Origin: Hyphomicrobiales bacterium | GTDB lineage: Bacteria > Pseudomonadota > Alphaproteobacteria > Rhizobiales > Rhizobiaceae | Direction of reading: 5' to 3' | Length of the DNA: 64,000 nucleotides | Assembly (NCBI GenBank): GCA_900470155.1 | Contig: UBZT01000021.1 | Span: 19,767 to 83,766, forward strand | In this document: positions 43,959 through 53,159 of the stretch, piece after piece | Position numbering within the stretch: position 1 is the stretch's first letter | How the letters are laid out: every line of letters starts with the position of its first letter | Translations under genes and position numbers: made by a program | The notes under the pieces: model-generated | The model's database searches: none | Told to the model about the DNA's origin: nothing | Seen by the model: the letters and a program-made list of their open reading frames with translations, nothing else

Positions 43959-45551
43959 ATGCCAATTCAACGCGTCATCGTCAAAAATTACCGGACGCTC
44001 AGGCATGCGGACGTAACATTCCGCGATGATGTCAACATCATCGTCGGCAACAATGAGGCCGGAAAATCGACACTGCTCGAGGCAATCAACCTGGCACTCA
44101 AATGCCAGCTAAATCGCCGGCCGGCGCATTACGAATTGCACCCCTACCTCATCAACACCCAAGCGGTGGCAGAGTTCGTTGCTGCGCACAAAGCCGGTAA
44201 ACCCGTGGCGCCGCCCGAGGCACTTATTGAGGTCTATTTCGCAGACACACCCGAGGTGGCTGACCTGATCGGATCGATCAACAGCCTGAAGGCGGACGTG
44301 CCCGGAATTTCCCTAGCGATCCGGCTGGACGAAGACAGCTGCCTCGCACAGTACAAGGCCTTCGTCAGTGACACGGCCGCCCTGAACGGGATCCCCATTG
44401 AGTATTACGAGATCGTCTGGACGTCCTTTGCCGGCGCGGTCCTCAGCGTTCAATCCGTCCCGGTCAAGGCGGTTCTGATCGACCCGAGTAACACCACGAA
44501 TTCCTACGCGGCCAACAAGTATGTCCTCGAAATTGTGCGCGATTACCTGACCAAGGCCCAAGCCGGGGAGCTGGCGCTGGCCTACAGGACGATGCGTGAC
44601 CGCTTCCACGAGGATCCACGGATTGAGGCCATCAACAAGGAACTGGAGACCAAGAAGGGCGTCGTTTCCAGCAAGGTGCTCTCCGTTTCCATGGACACGA
44701 CCACCCGGGCAAGCTGGGAAACCGGTGTCATGCCGCACTTGGATGACATCCCGCTACCGCTGGTTGGCAAGGGGGAGCAGAACGCCGTTAAGATCAAGCT
44801 GGCGATCGAGGCGGCGGAGGCCTGCCACGTTTTCCTGATCGAAGAGCCCGAAAACCACCTTTCGCATACAAACCTCGGGAGGCTGGTAAGCCATCTGGCT
44901 GAACGCTGCAAAGGGAAGCAGCTCATCGTCAGCACTCACAGCAGTTTCGTGCTGAATAAGCTCGGGATCGATCACATCCTTATGTTCAACGGCAAAACCG
45001 GCGTGACCTTGGATCATCTACCCCCGGACACGAAGTCTTATTTCCAGCGCCTGCCGGGGCACGACACCCTCCGCATGATCCTGGCGAGCCGTACCATTTT
45101 GGTGGAGGGACCATCCGACGAACTGATTGTGCAAACCGGTTACCGGCAGAAGCACGGGCTCCTGCCGCTTGAGCACGGGATTGAAGTGATTTCCGTCGGG
45201 ACCTCCTTCAAGCGTTTTCTCGACATCGCAAAGCTTCTTGACTTGGACGTCAGCGTGATCCGCGACAACGACGGTGATGCTGCGGCAAAGATTGCCCTGT
45301 TCGACGAGTACGACGCGTCCCCCCACATTCATATTCATATCGATGCGGACAACGCCGCACGAACGCTTGAGCCGCAGTTGATCAAGGCCAACGGCCGTGC
45401 AGACATGAACACCATGCTTAAAAAGACCTTCGCGACCGATGACGAGTTGCTGGCCTATTGCACGGCCAACAAAACGGACACTGCGCTCGCCCTCTACGAG
45501 CATCACGGCGCGCTCAAGATTCCGGACTACATCAAAAATGCCATCCGGTAA
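43959..45551 (+). CDS. OLD-family ATPase/TOPRIM nuclease, GajA-like
   Basis: A 530-residue protein with an ABC-type ATPase and a TOPRIM nuclease domain. Walker A is GNNEAGKST (30-38). A signature-like segment begins KGEQNAVKIK near 271, Walker B is FLIEEPENHL (292-301), and the switch is STHSS (325-329). The TOPRIM residues are Glu383 (LVEGPSDE) and Asp436/438 in RDNDGD. This is the architecture of GajA, the DNA-nicking subunit of Gabija. The next gene overlaps it by 14 bases and is a UvrD-type helicase. Length is close to the 578-residue Bacillus GajA. Confidence 0.75.
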   Translation: MPIQRVIVKNYRTLRHADVTFRDDVNIIVGNNEAGKSTLLEAINLALKCQLNRRPAHYELHPYLINTQAVAEFVAAHKAGKPVAPPEALIEVYFADTPEVADLIGSINSLKADVPGISLAIRLDEDSCLAQYKAFVSDTAALNGIPIEYYEIVWTSFAGAVLSVQSVPVKAVLIDPSNTTNSYAANKYVLEIVRDYLTKAQAGELALAYRTMRDRFHEDPRIEAINKELETKKGVVSSKVLSVSMDTTTRASWETGVMPHLDDIPLPLVGKGEQNAVKIKLAIEAAEACHVFLIEEPENHLSHTNLGRLVSHLAERCKGKQLIVSTHSSFVLNKLGIDHILMFNGKTGVTLDHLPPDTKSYFQRLPGHDTLRMILASRTILVEGPSDELIVQTGYRQKHGLLPLEHGIEVISVGTSFKRFLDIAKLLDLDVSVIRDNDGDAAAKIALFDEYDASPHIHIHIDADNAARTLEPQLIKANGRADMNTMLKKTFATDDELLAYCTANKTDTALALYEHHGALKIPDYIKNAIR

Positions 45552-46617
45552 TCGCATTATCTTGGCTTCGGCGGGGTCTGGCAAAACCACAAGCCTGGTC
45601 TCGGAGGCGAGTGCCGACGATTCCAGCCGCGCGGCGCTTGTGACTTATACGCTCAACGGGCGGGGAGAGCTGACCGGCAAGGCATACGGCCTCTATGGGG
45701 CGATCCCGCCCCATCTGACCGTCAGCACCTGGTACACATTCGTGTTGACGCATTTCGTGCGGCCTTACCAGAACCACCTCTATGACCCTCGCGTTAGCAA
45801 CATCACATTCAAGCGCGTGCCGGAGCACCTGCGCACGATTCCGAAAACGGCAACCGGCAGGTTCTATTTTTCGAGCAAAGGGAGGCTATGGAGAGACCGG
45901 GTAACCGACTTTGCTTGCCGCGTGATCGAGAAAACCGGCGGCTTGCCCCTCCGGCGGCTGGAGCGGATATTCGGGCGTATCTACATCGATGAAGCGCAGG
46001 ATCTTTCCGGATGGGATCTGGAGCTGATTGAGCACCTCCTCGGCTCTGCCGTCCAGGTTCACCTGGTCGGCGATCATCGGCAAGCAACCTTCTCGACGAA
46101 CGACAACCCGAAGAATAAGCCCTACTGGGGCCGCAGCATCATCACTAAATTCGAGGAATGGGAGAAGGCGGGCTTGGCAAAGATTGAGCATGCCGCTCAC
46201 TCGCACCGCTGCAACCAAACCATCTGTGATTTCGCGGACGCAATTTTCCCCGACTGCCAAAAGACCAAATCGTTGAATACGACACCGACCGTCCATGACG
46301 GTCTCTTCTTCGTGCGCCAATCGGATGTGCCGGCGTACATGAACACGTTCCAACCACAGCCTCTACGATACAATCGTACCCGGAAAGTGGCCTTGGGAGA
46401 GCCGCTCAACTTCGGCGAAGCCAAAGGCATGACCTTTGACCGGACCTTGGTGTACCCTCACGGACCTTTTGAAAAATATCTGGCCACGGGCGCGTTGGCC
46501 GATGCGGGAAAAGAGCTTTCCAAAATCTATGTGTCCATCACGCGAGCCCGCTACAGCGTCGGATTTGTGGTAGCGGACAAGTTCAAGGGGAACGCACTTC
46601 CATTCTTTGTGCCATAG
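45538..46617 (+). CDS. UvrD/Rep-type helicase-like protein, GajB-like
   Basis: A 359-residue superfamily-1 helicase-like protein. Walker A is ASAGSGKTT (10-18), Walker B is IYIDEAQDLSGWD (DEAQD 151-155), motif III is VGDHRQ (177-182), and motif VI-like KIYVSITRARYSVGFV is near the end. It is shorter than typical GajB (about 490 residues), probably lacking accessory subdomains. The ATG at 45538 lies within the end of the GajA-like gene, implying coupled translation. In Gabija, GajB works with GajA to degrade or sense invading DNA. Confidence 0.75.
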   Translation: MPSGNRIILASAGSGKTTSLVSEASADDSSRAALVTYTLNGRGELTGKAYGLYGAIPPHLTVSTWYTFVLTHFVRPYQNHLYDPRVSNITFKRVPEHLRTIPKTATGRFYFSSKGRLWRDRVTDFACRVIEKTGGLPLRRLERIFGRIYIDEAQDLSGWDLELIEHLLGSAVQVHLVGDHRQATFSTNDNPKNKPYWGRSIITKFEEWEKAGLAKIEHAAHSHRCNQTICDFADAIFPDCQKTKSLNTTPTVHDGLFFVRQSDVPAYMNTFQPQPLRYNRTRKVALGEPLNFGEAKGMTFDRTLVYPHGPFEKYLATGALADAGKELSKIYVSITRARYSVGFVVADKFKGNALPFFVP

Positions 46618-46720
46618 AAGTGCATGACATGACCATCGGCGCTTTGCACCCGTTGAAAAGCATAGCGGTGCTATATTCGAAATAACTTAGGCACGGGCAT
46701 AAGTCTGATGAGAGGAACTA

Positions 46721-49534
46721 ATGTCGATTATCGATGAAGGAAAAGGGCTTGGTACTGCGGTTCACCCGCGCCAGGTGCAGCGGATCACTGCACTACATGA
46801 AGGCTTCCTCTATCAACACTTGTACGCCGTAGCATGCATTTTGACGGTAGGTCGGCAAAGCGGCGCGTCTATCGTAATCGAGCGAGACGAAGATATTGAA
46901 TTTGTCGGCGACGGGGCCTGTGTCTACATCCAGGTTAAAACCCGCAATCGTCCGCTTCAACCAGCCGATATTGAAGGATCGATAGAGCAGTTTCAGGTAA
47001 TTCGTGAATTGCATAAGCAGGGCATGCGATCGGGTTCAGCGAGGCTGATGTTCGTTACCAACACGGGAATCGGCCCCACGCTTGCGGCTGCTTCGATGTC
47101 CCCAAGTTGGTCAGGAGACATATCCATCGGTGCCCCTGGGGTCGAGTTTGGTGACTTTCCGCCGGCCTTCGAGGGGATCGAGGAGGCATTCCAGTGGTGC
47201 GTCGAGAAAGCAGGAAACATTCCCTTTGGCACGTTGCCTCCCGAAACTCTGGTTTGGAAGCTAGCCGCCAGGGTGCAACATGCTGCGGCCGGCGGACAGA
47301 ACCGAACCTTCAAGGCCTCGGAGATGAAGGATTTGTTCGAGCAATTGTTGATCCAGTTGCAGTTCCTGCCAGATCCTCCAACCAATTACAGACCTCAGAT
47401 CGACGAGCCCCTTCTTGTTACGCGCGACAGGGTGCGCGTAGTCGTTGGCTTTTCGGGAGCTGGGAAAACAGCTTGGGCGTCGCAAGCGGTCCTGCATTCG
47501 CCTGATGCGGTCGCTTACATAGACGTCGCGGAAATGCCTGCCGCTGCAGTCGCGGTCAATGTCGCCCGCGAGTTGGCTGCCCGTTTCCTGGGAGGCAACA
47601 TGGCTGCGCTTGGTGGCGCGTCCCTGGCCGAACAGTCCGGCCTCAATATTCTAAGGCTATGCGCCAGGCGATTGGCGGACGAAGGCACATCAGTCCAGGT
47701 CATCGTTGATAACGCCCACAAATTGGAAGCCGCCGCTCTTCGCTCGATAATAGATGCCGCGCCCGGGCTGCGTTTCCTGTGCCTCGCGCAGCCTTGGGAC
47801 GGTGCGGTTGAAATCGAGGCTATCTATTCGATCGAGGCAGAGCGGCTGGGTGGTTGGTCGATCGATGAGATAGCGGCGGAATTTAAGGACGCAGGAGCAC
47901 CGACTTCCATCGAGAATGCCATTCGAGTGCGGGGGCTGACCGGAGGTCTGCCACTTTATGTTCAAAATGCCGCGTCGATTGCCGCTCACGAATTCGGCGC
48001 GGATGTCCTGGCCTTCTGCGAAGCTATCGAGAAGCGAACCAATGACCGGGAAACGGCACAGGAAATTATTCTGCGAGCGACGTTCGAAAGCTTGGACGAT
48101 TGCACGCGGATGGTGAGCGCGTATCTCAGTTACCTCGAGATACCGGTCACCAGGGACGAACTTTTCACCATGTTGGGCGAGAGTGGCCTGAAGGATGAAA
48201 CAATCGCGTCGGCCCTTAGAAAGCTGCGGCGATCTTCGCTTCTCATTGGGTTTCAGGGGAGCCGCGTCGCGCTCCATGATGCCTTGCGACCACTTGCGAC
48301 GGATGCACGCGCGCAACTGGACGATGAGAAGGTGACCGCAGCGCTGGCCAAGTTGGCGTTTACCCTGATCGAAACTCTTCCAAAGAAAAGGGATGTCCCA
48401 CGACTTGGTTTTTTGATGAAGCTCTTGCCGAAAGTCGGGATGACGGAAGTCCTTGTCGAAATGGCTGGCTACGAGATGTTTCACGAGCAGGGCGATCCAA
48501 GGTCGCTTCGTCAAGAGCTTGAAATCGCGGCCGGCGATCCTGCGGCAAGCGCTTCAGACCGGTTCTGGGCACACGATGCGCTGGCATACTGGGACAGCCG
48601 CGATGGTGGCCAAGTGAATTTTCAGCAGATTGTCCTGATGAAATCGTTGGTTGAAGAGGGCCAGCTGGGTCTTCGCGAGCAACTCAATGTCGCCTTTAAG
48701 GAGATGATGCACTGGGGTACGGTAAGGGATCGGTCTCGTCTTGACGCCGTATTCAACGTCTCCAATAGGCTTCCGATCGATGCGGAAGCCCGACGTCTTC
48801 TCCGCTACAACTATGCGGTGGCGCTGGATCGCGCGCGCGCTTTTAGCGACGCTAGGCGGATCGCGGACTCCCTCATCCTCGAGTATTTCCAGGTCATTGG
48901 CATCAAGGAGGCCGATGTTTTCGGCAAAAGTAATGCCGCTTTGCGGGATTGCATTGACGCGAAAGTGGACCAGGAGGACCTCAAGCGATTGGCCGATAGC
49001 TTGGCGTTATGGTCTCATATCGTTGTAACTCAAGATGAGCATCCATACTTCCGGCGCATCGCGGCGATGAAATTCTATTATCTCGCCCAGGCCGCGCGTT
49101 CGGTTGTTCAAACGGGGCTCGAGATCGTTGATGACTATCTCGTCATTATGGCTGACCCCGCTGCGGCTCGCATGACAATGGAGCAGCACGTGCTTCCGGT
49201 TCTTCAGGAGAGCCAGCTTACAAACATGATCCTGCCGGTGCGAAGCATGTATGCGATCGTACTGGCCTGGAACGGCGAGTATTCCGACGCGCGCCAGGAG
49301 CTTTCTGTCTTGGCTCGTTTCGATTATGATGCTGAAGGTACCGCAATGCTTGAAGAGCGGCGTCGTTTCGTCGATAGTATTATCGCCAAGCGCGCGTGGC
49401 TGCAAAGGCGTGTGCCTCCAACCCCAATTCCGCCTGTAGCTCTCAAGCTGCCACCGAAGCTGAAAATGGGACGGAACGAACCCTGTTCCTGCGGTTCTGG
49501 TATCAAATTCAAGAAGTGCTGCGGCCGGCTGTAG
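46721..49534 (+). CDS. STAND-type NTPase with nuclease-like N-terminus and SEC-C zinc motif
   Basis: A 937-residue multidomain protein. The N-terminus (30-75) has GFLYQHLYAVACIL and IVIERDEDIEF, then VYIQVKTR, the pattern of Cap4/DUF4297-type restriction nucleases. Next is a P-loop NTPase: Walker A GFSGAGKT (243-250) and Walker B VIVDNAH (Asp330). Residues 450-900 are helical and repeat-like, as in sensor regions of STAND proteins. The last residues form a SEC-C zinc motif with Cys922, 924, 933 and 934. The architecture resembles Avs anti-phage sensors, but the tail is unusual. The start has GAGAGGAAC upstream. It follows the Gabija-like pair by 103 bases. Confidence 0.65.
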   Translation: MSIIDEGKGLGTAVHPRQVQRITALHEGFLYQHLYAVACILTVGRQSGASIVIERDEDIEFVGDGACVYIQVKTRNRPLQPADIEGSIEQFQVIRELHKQGMRSGSARLMFVTNTGIGPTLAAASMSPSWSGDISIGAPGVEFGDFPPAFEGIEEAFQWCVEKAGNIPFGTLPPETLVWKLAARVQHAAAGGQNRTFKASEMKDLFEQLLIQLQFLPDPPTNYRPQIDEPLLVTRDRVRVVVGFSGAGKTAWASQAVLHSPDAVAYIDVAEMPAAAVAVNVARELAARFLGGNMAALGGASLAEQSGLNILRLCARRLADEGTSVQVIVDNAHKLEAAALRSIIDAAPGLRFLCLAQPWDGAVEIEAIYSIEAERLGGWSIDEIAAEFKDAGAPTSIENAIRVRGLTGGLPLYVQNAASIAAHEFGADVLAFCEAIEKRTNDRETAQEIILRATFESLDDCTRMVSAYLSYLEIPVTRDELFTMLGESGLKDETIASALRKLRRSSLLIGFQGSRVALHDALRPLATDARAQLDDEKVTAALAKLAFTLIETLPKKRDVPRLGFLMKLLPKVGMTEVLVEMAGYEMFHEQGDPRSLRQELEIAAGDPAASASDRFWAHDALAYWDSRDGGQVNFQQIVLMKSLVEEGQLGLREQLNVAFKEMMHWGTVRDRSRLDAVFNVSNRLPIDAEARRLLRYNYAVALDRARAFSDARRIADSLILEYFQVIGIKEADVFGKSNAALRDCIDAKVDQEDLKRLADSLALWSHIVVTQDEHPYFRRIAAMKFYYLAQAARSVVQTGLEIVDDYLVIMADPAAARMTMEQHVLPVLQESQLTNMILPVRSMYAIVLAWNGEYSDARQELSVLARFDYDAEGTAMLEERRRFVDSIIAKRAWLQRRVPPTPIPPVALKLPPKLKMGRNEPCSCGSGIKFKKCCGRL

Positions 49535-49777
49535 CCAATGTGTGAAAGCAGCCGGAAACGATCAGAGGCGTCATATAATCTAAACTAAAAAGGTCGTCGA
49601 TGTTGCCGCTCAGTACGGCCCCCGGTCCAGCCGGCGAAGAAACAATCTTGCGGTGACCAAATTTATTTGAAGCCTGAATGTCGCGTCCTCTTCTTCAGAC
49701 AGCCCAGGATGTCCGCCGTGAGGATGCATTCTGCTCATGAGTGCCTGGACGAATGGAGACTTTTTGCCATCAGGGCT

Positions 49778-50464
49778 TCATTCGTTGTAATCTGCCAGGA
49801 GAAACGGCGGCTCGACGCCGCCGCCCAGATAGTCTCGCTTCTGCCGGCTGTCATAGGTTGAATCGCAACCCATTAGGACGGCAATCTCGTTGAAATAGCT
49901 TTCGAGAAAGTTCCGAAGTTCGCCATTTGCTCCTGACCACTCGCCTCTTTGGAATGCAGACATTGCCCGAGCCAAATGGCCCTCAGCCGTGCTAAGGCTG
50001 TGTTTTTTTAGCAGTTGAACGACCTCATTCTCTGCTTCCCGCATGTTCAGCTCGGGCGCATCGGATGGCAACATCCTTACAAGTGTTGCCGGTGTCCTTG
50101 AGGCTCGTCTACCCCAAACGTCGTCGTCCTCATCTGGTTCAACGATCTCAAATCCGTCGAACCTGAGGCCCGCCTTCAACTTTTGCCAAGACGGCGTGTC
50201 CTTTTTAGTAGACCAGTTCATAAGGGCCTGTTCGATGATTGCACGCTCCAAGCTCACCTGGCCGGATTCCGTGTAGACCGTCGGTCCGCCTTCGATAGCA
50301 GCCTTAGAGAGGCTGACGACCCTTGCCGGCTTGCTACCTCCTCCGCCCCGATCCTCGATCCCCCACTGCACTTCGAGAACGTCAATGTCGCTATGGGAGC
50401 AGCTATCCGAAATAACTTCAGCAGCGGCAACCACTGTCATCCTATTGAATTCGCCCATGCCCAC
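49778..50464 (-). CDS. hypothetical protein, possible AbiJ-like partner of HEPN protein
   Basis: A 228-residue protein. The middle (LKAGLRFDGFEIVEPDE) and the segment HLARAMSAFQRGEWSGANGE LRNF (split here) loosely resemble the N-terminal and helical regions of abortive-infection AbiJ/HEPN proteins. I see no clear catalytic motif. The frame opens with GTG 50464 or ATG 50458. It starts 18 bases after the HEPN gene and is surely its operon partner, perhaps antitoxin or sensor. The 243 bases between its end and the STAND gene hold nothing recognisable. Confidence 0.5.
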   Translation of the reverse strand: MGMGEFNRMTVVAAAEVISDSCSHSDIDVLEVQWGIEDRGGGGSKPARVVSLSKAAIEGGPTVYTESGQVSLERAIIEQALMNWSTKKDTPSWQKLKAGLRFDGFEIVEPDEDDDVWGRRASRTPATLVRMLPSDAPELNMREAENEVVQLLKKHSLSTAEGHLARAMSAFQRGEWSGANGELRNFLESYFNEIAVLMGCDSTYDSRQKRDYLGGGVEPPFLLADYNE

Positions 50465-50482
50465 TTTTCCCCTCGGTCGAAA

Positions 50483-51106
50483 TTATGAAGCAAGATCATC
50501 GAACTTGCGCACGAACGCTGCTTGAAGATCGGCGTCGTTGATTAGATCACGGCCGTAGCTATCGATGTAATCTGTGATCAGCGTTTGGAACGTGTTTCGA
50601 TAAACTATCTTCCGAGTACAATCGACGCCGATCCGACCTGATGAGTGAATGATCCAGCCCCCCTTCGTCCTTGCTTCATGCAATAGAGCACAACGGACCT
50701 GCCGATAGAACTCGACGGCGTCTTCTCGCTTGAATAACGCATTAAAGGGCGCCGTTGTTGACAGGAAGGTCGCGAAGAGGTCTCCACTCATGTTGTATTC
50801 ATGAGGTGGTGCAGGGTTTTTGTGGCGGTAGATAAGACCGCCTCGGCAGGCAGCAAGAAATTCCAACAAGGCGCACTGGATGGAGACGATGCTGAACCCT
50901 TCCCCCTCCCAACTTCCTTTGTCCTGAAGGACACGGATCGGCTTCATATATCTGCTCTCCAGCCGCTGGAAGAAGAACTCTTCAAACGCCGTGTCCCAGG
51001 GTGTCGTTGCGTCGCCAATAACTAACGTTCCTGAGAGCTTCCGCCAATCCGCGGCACTTCGGCGAGGCGCTATAAAGACTTTTCGCTCGGCCCGCTCTCC
51101 AACCAT
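50483..51106 (-). CDS. HEPN-domain protein (putative ribonuclease)
   Basis: A 207-residue all-helical protein. FYRQVRCALLHEA contains the HEPN catalytic pattern Arg-x4-His (Arg138, His143), typical of RNases in toxin-antitoxin and abortive infection systems. An upstream helix has SIQCALLEFLAAC. GGAGG lies before the ATG at 51106. It leads a leftward two-gene cassette, divergent from the QueC-like operon, with which it shares a 96-base promoter region. Confidence 0.6.
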   Translation of the reverse strand: MVGERAERKVFIAPRRSAADWRKLSGTLVIGDATTPWDTAFEEFFFQRLESRYMKPIRVLQDKGSWEGEGFSIVSIQCALLEFLAACRGGLIYRHKNPAPPHEYNMSGDLFATFLSTTAPFNALFKREDAVEFYRQVRCALLHEARTKGGWIIHSSGRIGVDCTRKIVYRNTFQTLITDYIDSYGRDLINDADLQAAFVRKFDDLAS

Positions 51107-51146
51107 TTTTTGACTGCCTCCAACATTCAGAAGATCGACTTATGGT

Positions 51147-51190
51147 GGTATGTTGACATGTCAGCAAAAAAATATCATCATACCTGACAT
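51147..51190. promoter_or_regulatory. palindromic operator cluster between the HEPN cassette and the QueC-like operon
   Basis: TGACATGTCA (51154-51163) is a perfect palindrome. GGTATG (51147-51152) and CATACC (51179-51184) form an outer inverted repeat, and TGACAT recurs at 51185-51190. TTGACA at 51153-51158 may be the -35 box. The XRE-domain protein encoded three genes downstream is the likely binder. Confidence 0.55.
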
Positions 51191-51202
51191 TAGGAGATTC
51201 CA

Positions 51203-51781
51203 ATGAGCGATGGTCCCCATAAAAGCTTGCCTCTCCGTCACGGCTACCAGCGTGTCGCCGCGTGGGCGTTCAAGCCAGCATTCAGTGTTAACCAGATCGG
51301 AGAGGCCGCGGAAGTGGCGATTTTGCGCGACGTGGCAATCGAGCTGGCGCCAACACTGAAGCAGATCGTGGCGATTGCTGACGGACAGGATCTCCTCAGT
51401 TTGGCATCGTCGATGAACGAGGAGCTTGATCGCGTACGCGTTGACCCGGCTGTCGACACGCTGGCCGCGTCTGCGGTCGAAGGGGCTCAGATGGCGCTCA
51501 CGGAAGGGTATCGCGGAATAGTCGCACTCGAGAAAGGTCTGGCCGCTGCCATTTCCGAACGGCTTGCAGCGAATGGGCGAGCAATGGAGGAACATTACCT
51601 GGTCAAACTTGGTCCTGGTGCCTGTCAGCAGATAAGGCGCCGGATCAACGACACCATTGGACACATGAACAGCAATGGAGCATTCGACCGTATGGCAAAG
51701 TCCATCCTCGGCGATCGCTCAATCAGCGTATCGAGAACGCCCACCGTTCACGATGGCGTTGACCAGGGGGTCGCATTTTGA
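51203..51781 (+). CDS. small helical protein, first gene of the QueC-like operon
   Basis: A 192-residue protein of no family I recognise, mainly alanine-rich helix (AVDTLAASAVEGAQMALTEG). It begins MSDGPHKSLPL and has TTAGGAGAT upstream. It ends overlapping the QueC-like gene (TTGA), so the two are translationally coupled. Position before a QueC-like gene recalls QatB in Qat systems, which is larger. If the downstream enzyme modifies a protein, this is the prime candidate for the substrate. Confidence 0.65.
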   Translation: MSDGPHKSLPLRHGYQRVAAWAFKPAFSVNQIGEAAEVAILRDVAIELAPTLKQIVAIADGQDLLSLASSMNEELDRVRVDPAVDTLAASAVEGAQMALTEGYRGIVALEKGLAAAISERLAANGRAMEEHYLVKLGPGACQQIRRRINDTIGHMNSNGAFDRMAKSILGDRSISVSRTPTVHDGVDQGVAF

Positions 51782-53154
51782 GCGCGCAGCCAAACGAGAT
51801 CCCGTCGATCCGGGTCGCCGTTATCGAGCCGGGTGCGAAGTCCGCGAGCGGCTGGCACGTGGCTGAGATTGGCAAAGCAATCGTTTTCAGAACTGAAGAC
51901 CTGGACGACTATCGAACGAAGAATTGGGACAGCCGCGTCTATGATGCGATGGTCCTCATCGCTGCGGTCGAATATTGCGACAAAGCCTTGAAGCGGTCAG
52001 GGCTTCTCTGGGCAAGACGATTCGATCTCAAACTTCCGGTTCACGACGTCAAGCATTGGCAGAGCCCGGCAGTGGTCGTTGCGATTGCAGGCGCATTAAA
52101 GTTTCTGACCGGTGACGAATGGAATATCACCTTCACCGCCGCCACGACTGATCTGGATGCAGCCATGGGGCGGCAGAGCCTTTTGGAGTGGGGGGATGCT
52201 GGGCGCACCGTGACGCCTTTTAGCGACGGTCTAGATTCCCGCGCGGTTTCTGCGATCCTTAGCGCGAACGGTCGTGGTGATCGGGTCATAAGGGTGCGCG
52301 TTGGATCGAAAGCCGATGATCGGCCAATCCGCGACCGCAAGAAGGTCCCCTTTTTGAACATACCGTTCACGGTGAACATGAAGGAGAGCGGGATCAAAGA
52401 ATCGTCGGTACGCAGCCGCGGGTTTAAGTTCACACTCCTGAGTTCTCTGGCTGCATATCTCGTCGGAACCCAAGATGTGGTTATGCCGGAAAGTGGGCAG
52501 GGGGCTCTTGGTCCCACTCTTGTTACCGCCAGCCATGGCTATGAAGATTACCGCAACCACCCACGCTTCCTTCGGAAGATGGAAACGGTCGTGGAGGCGA
52601 TCTTTCACCACGCCATCCGCTTCCGGTTGCCGCAGCTTTGGAGGACGAAGGGACAAACCCTAGCGGAATTCGTGTCGATTGAACGCAATTCCGATGAGTG
52701 GAATAAGACCCGCTCGTGTTGGCAGCAGAGTCGCAATTCATCATTCGCCAGCAAGCGTCGTCATTGCGGCGTATGCGCGGCTTGTATGTTGCGCAGGTTG
52801 AGCTTCCATGCCGCCGGCATCGACGAACCGAAAGAGAATTACATCTGGGAGGATTTGCGCGCCGAAGATTTTGCCCGGGGTGTCGTGCATGGATTCGACA
52901 AAGTGACGCGCGCAATGCGGCGATACGGTATCGCCGGAACGCTGCACCTTGATCATCTTGCAGAGATGAGCGCTTCACCACTGCACAGGAACCGAGTAAA
53001 GCGGAGCGCTTGGCAATTGGCTGAGCATTTGCAGATATCGACCACGCATGCCGAAGAGCATCTCTTCGGCATGCTGGAACAGCATGACAGAGAATGGAAG
53101 GCATTCATGAAAGATCTTGGGCCAAAATCATTCGTCGCCCAATGGCTGGCGTGA
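51778..53154 (+). CDS. QueC-like (7-cyano-7-deazaguanine synthase-fold) enzyme
   Basis: A 458-residue protein, about twice the length of housekeeping QueC. The PP-loop ATP pyrophosphatase motif FSDGLDS is at 148-154 (usual form SGGLDS). A QueC-type zinc site is formed by Cys314, Cys330, Cys333 and Cys336 (CGVCAACMLRR). The N-terminal 140 residues are an extension not found in QueC. Such divergent forms occur in Qat and type IV CBASS defence. It starts with TTG in overlap with the preceding stop. Neighbours are a protease and a nuclease rather than queuosine genes, which argues against tRNA modification. Confidence 0.72.
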   Translation: MSAQPNEIPSIRVAVIEPGAKSASGWHVAEIGKAIVFRTEDLDDYRTKNWDSRVYDAMVLIAAVEYCDKALKRSGLLWARRFDLKLPVHDVKHWQSPAVVVAIAGALKFLTGDEWNITFTAATTDLDAAMGRQSLLEWGDAGRTVTPFSDGLDSRAVSAILSANGRGDRVIRVRVGSKADDRPIRDRKKVPFLNIPFTVNMKESGIKESSVRSRGFKFTLLSSLAAYLVGTQDVVMPESGQGALGPTLVTASHGYEDYRNHPRFLRKMETVVEAIFHHAIRFRLPQLWRTKGQTLAEFVSIERNSDEWNKTRSCWQQSRNSSFASKRRHCGVCAACMLRRLSFHAAGIDEPKENYIWEDLRAEDFARGVVHGFDKVTRAMRRYGIAGTLHLDHLAEMSASPLHRNRVKRSAWQLAEHLQISTTHAEEHLFGMLEQHDREWKAFMKDLGPKSFVAQWLA

Positions 53155-53159
53155 ACGCG

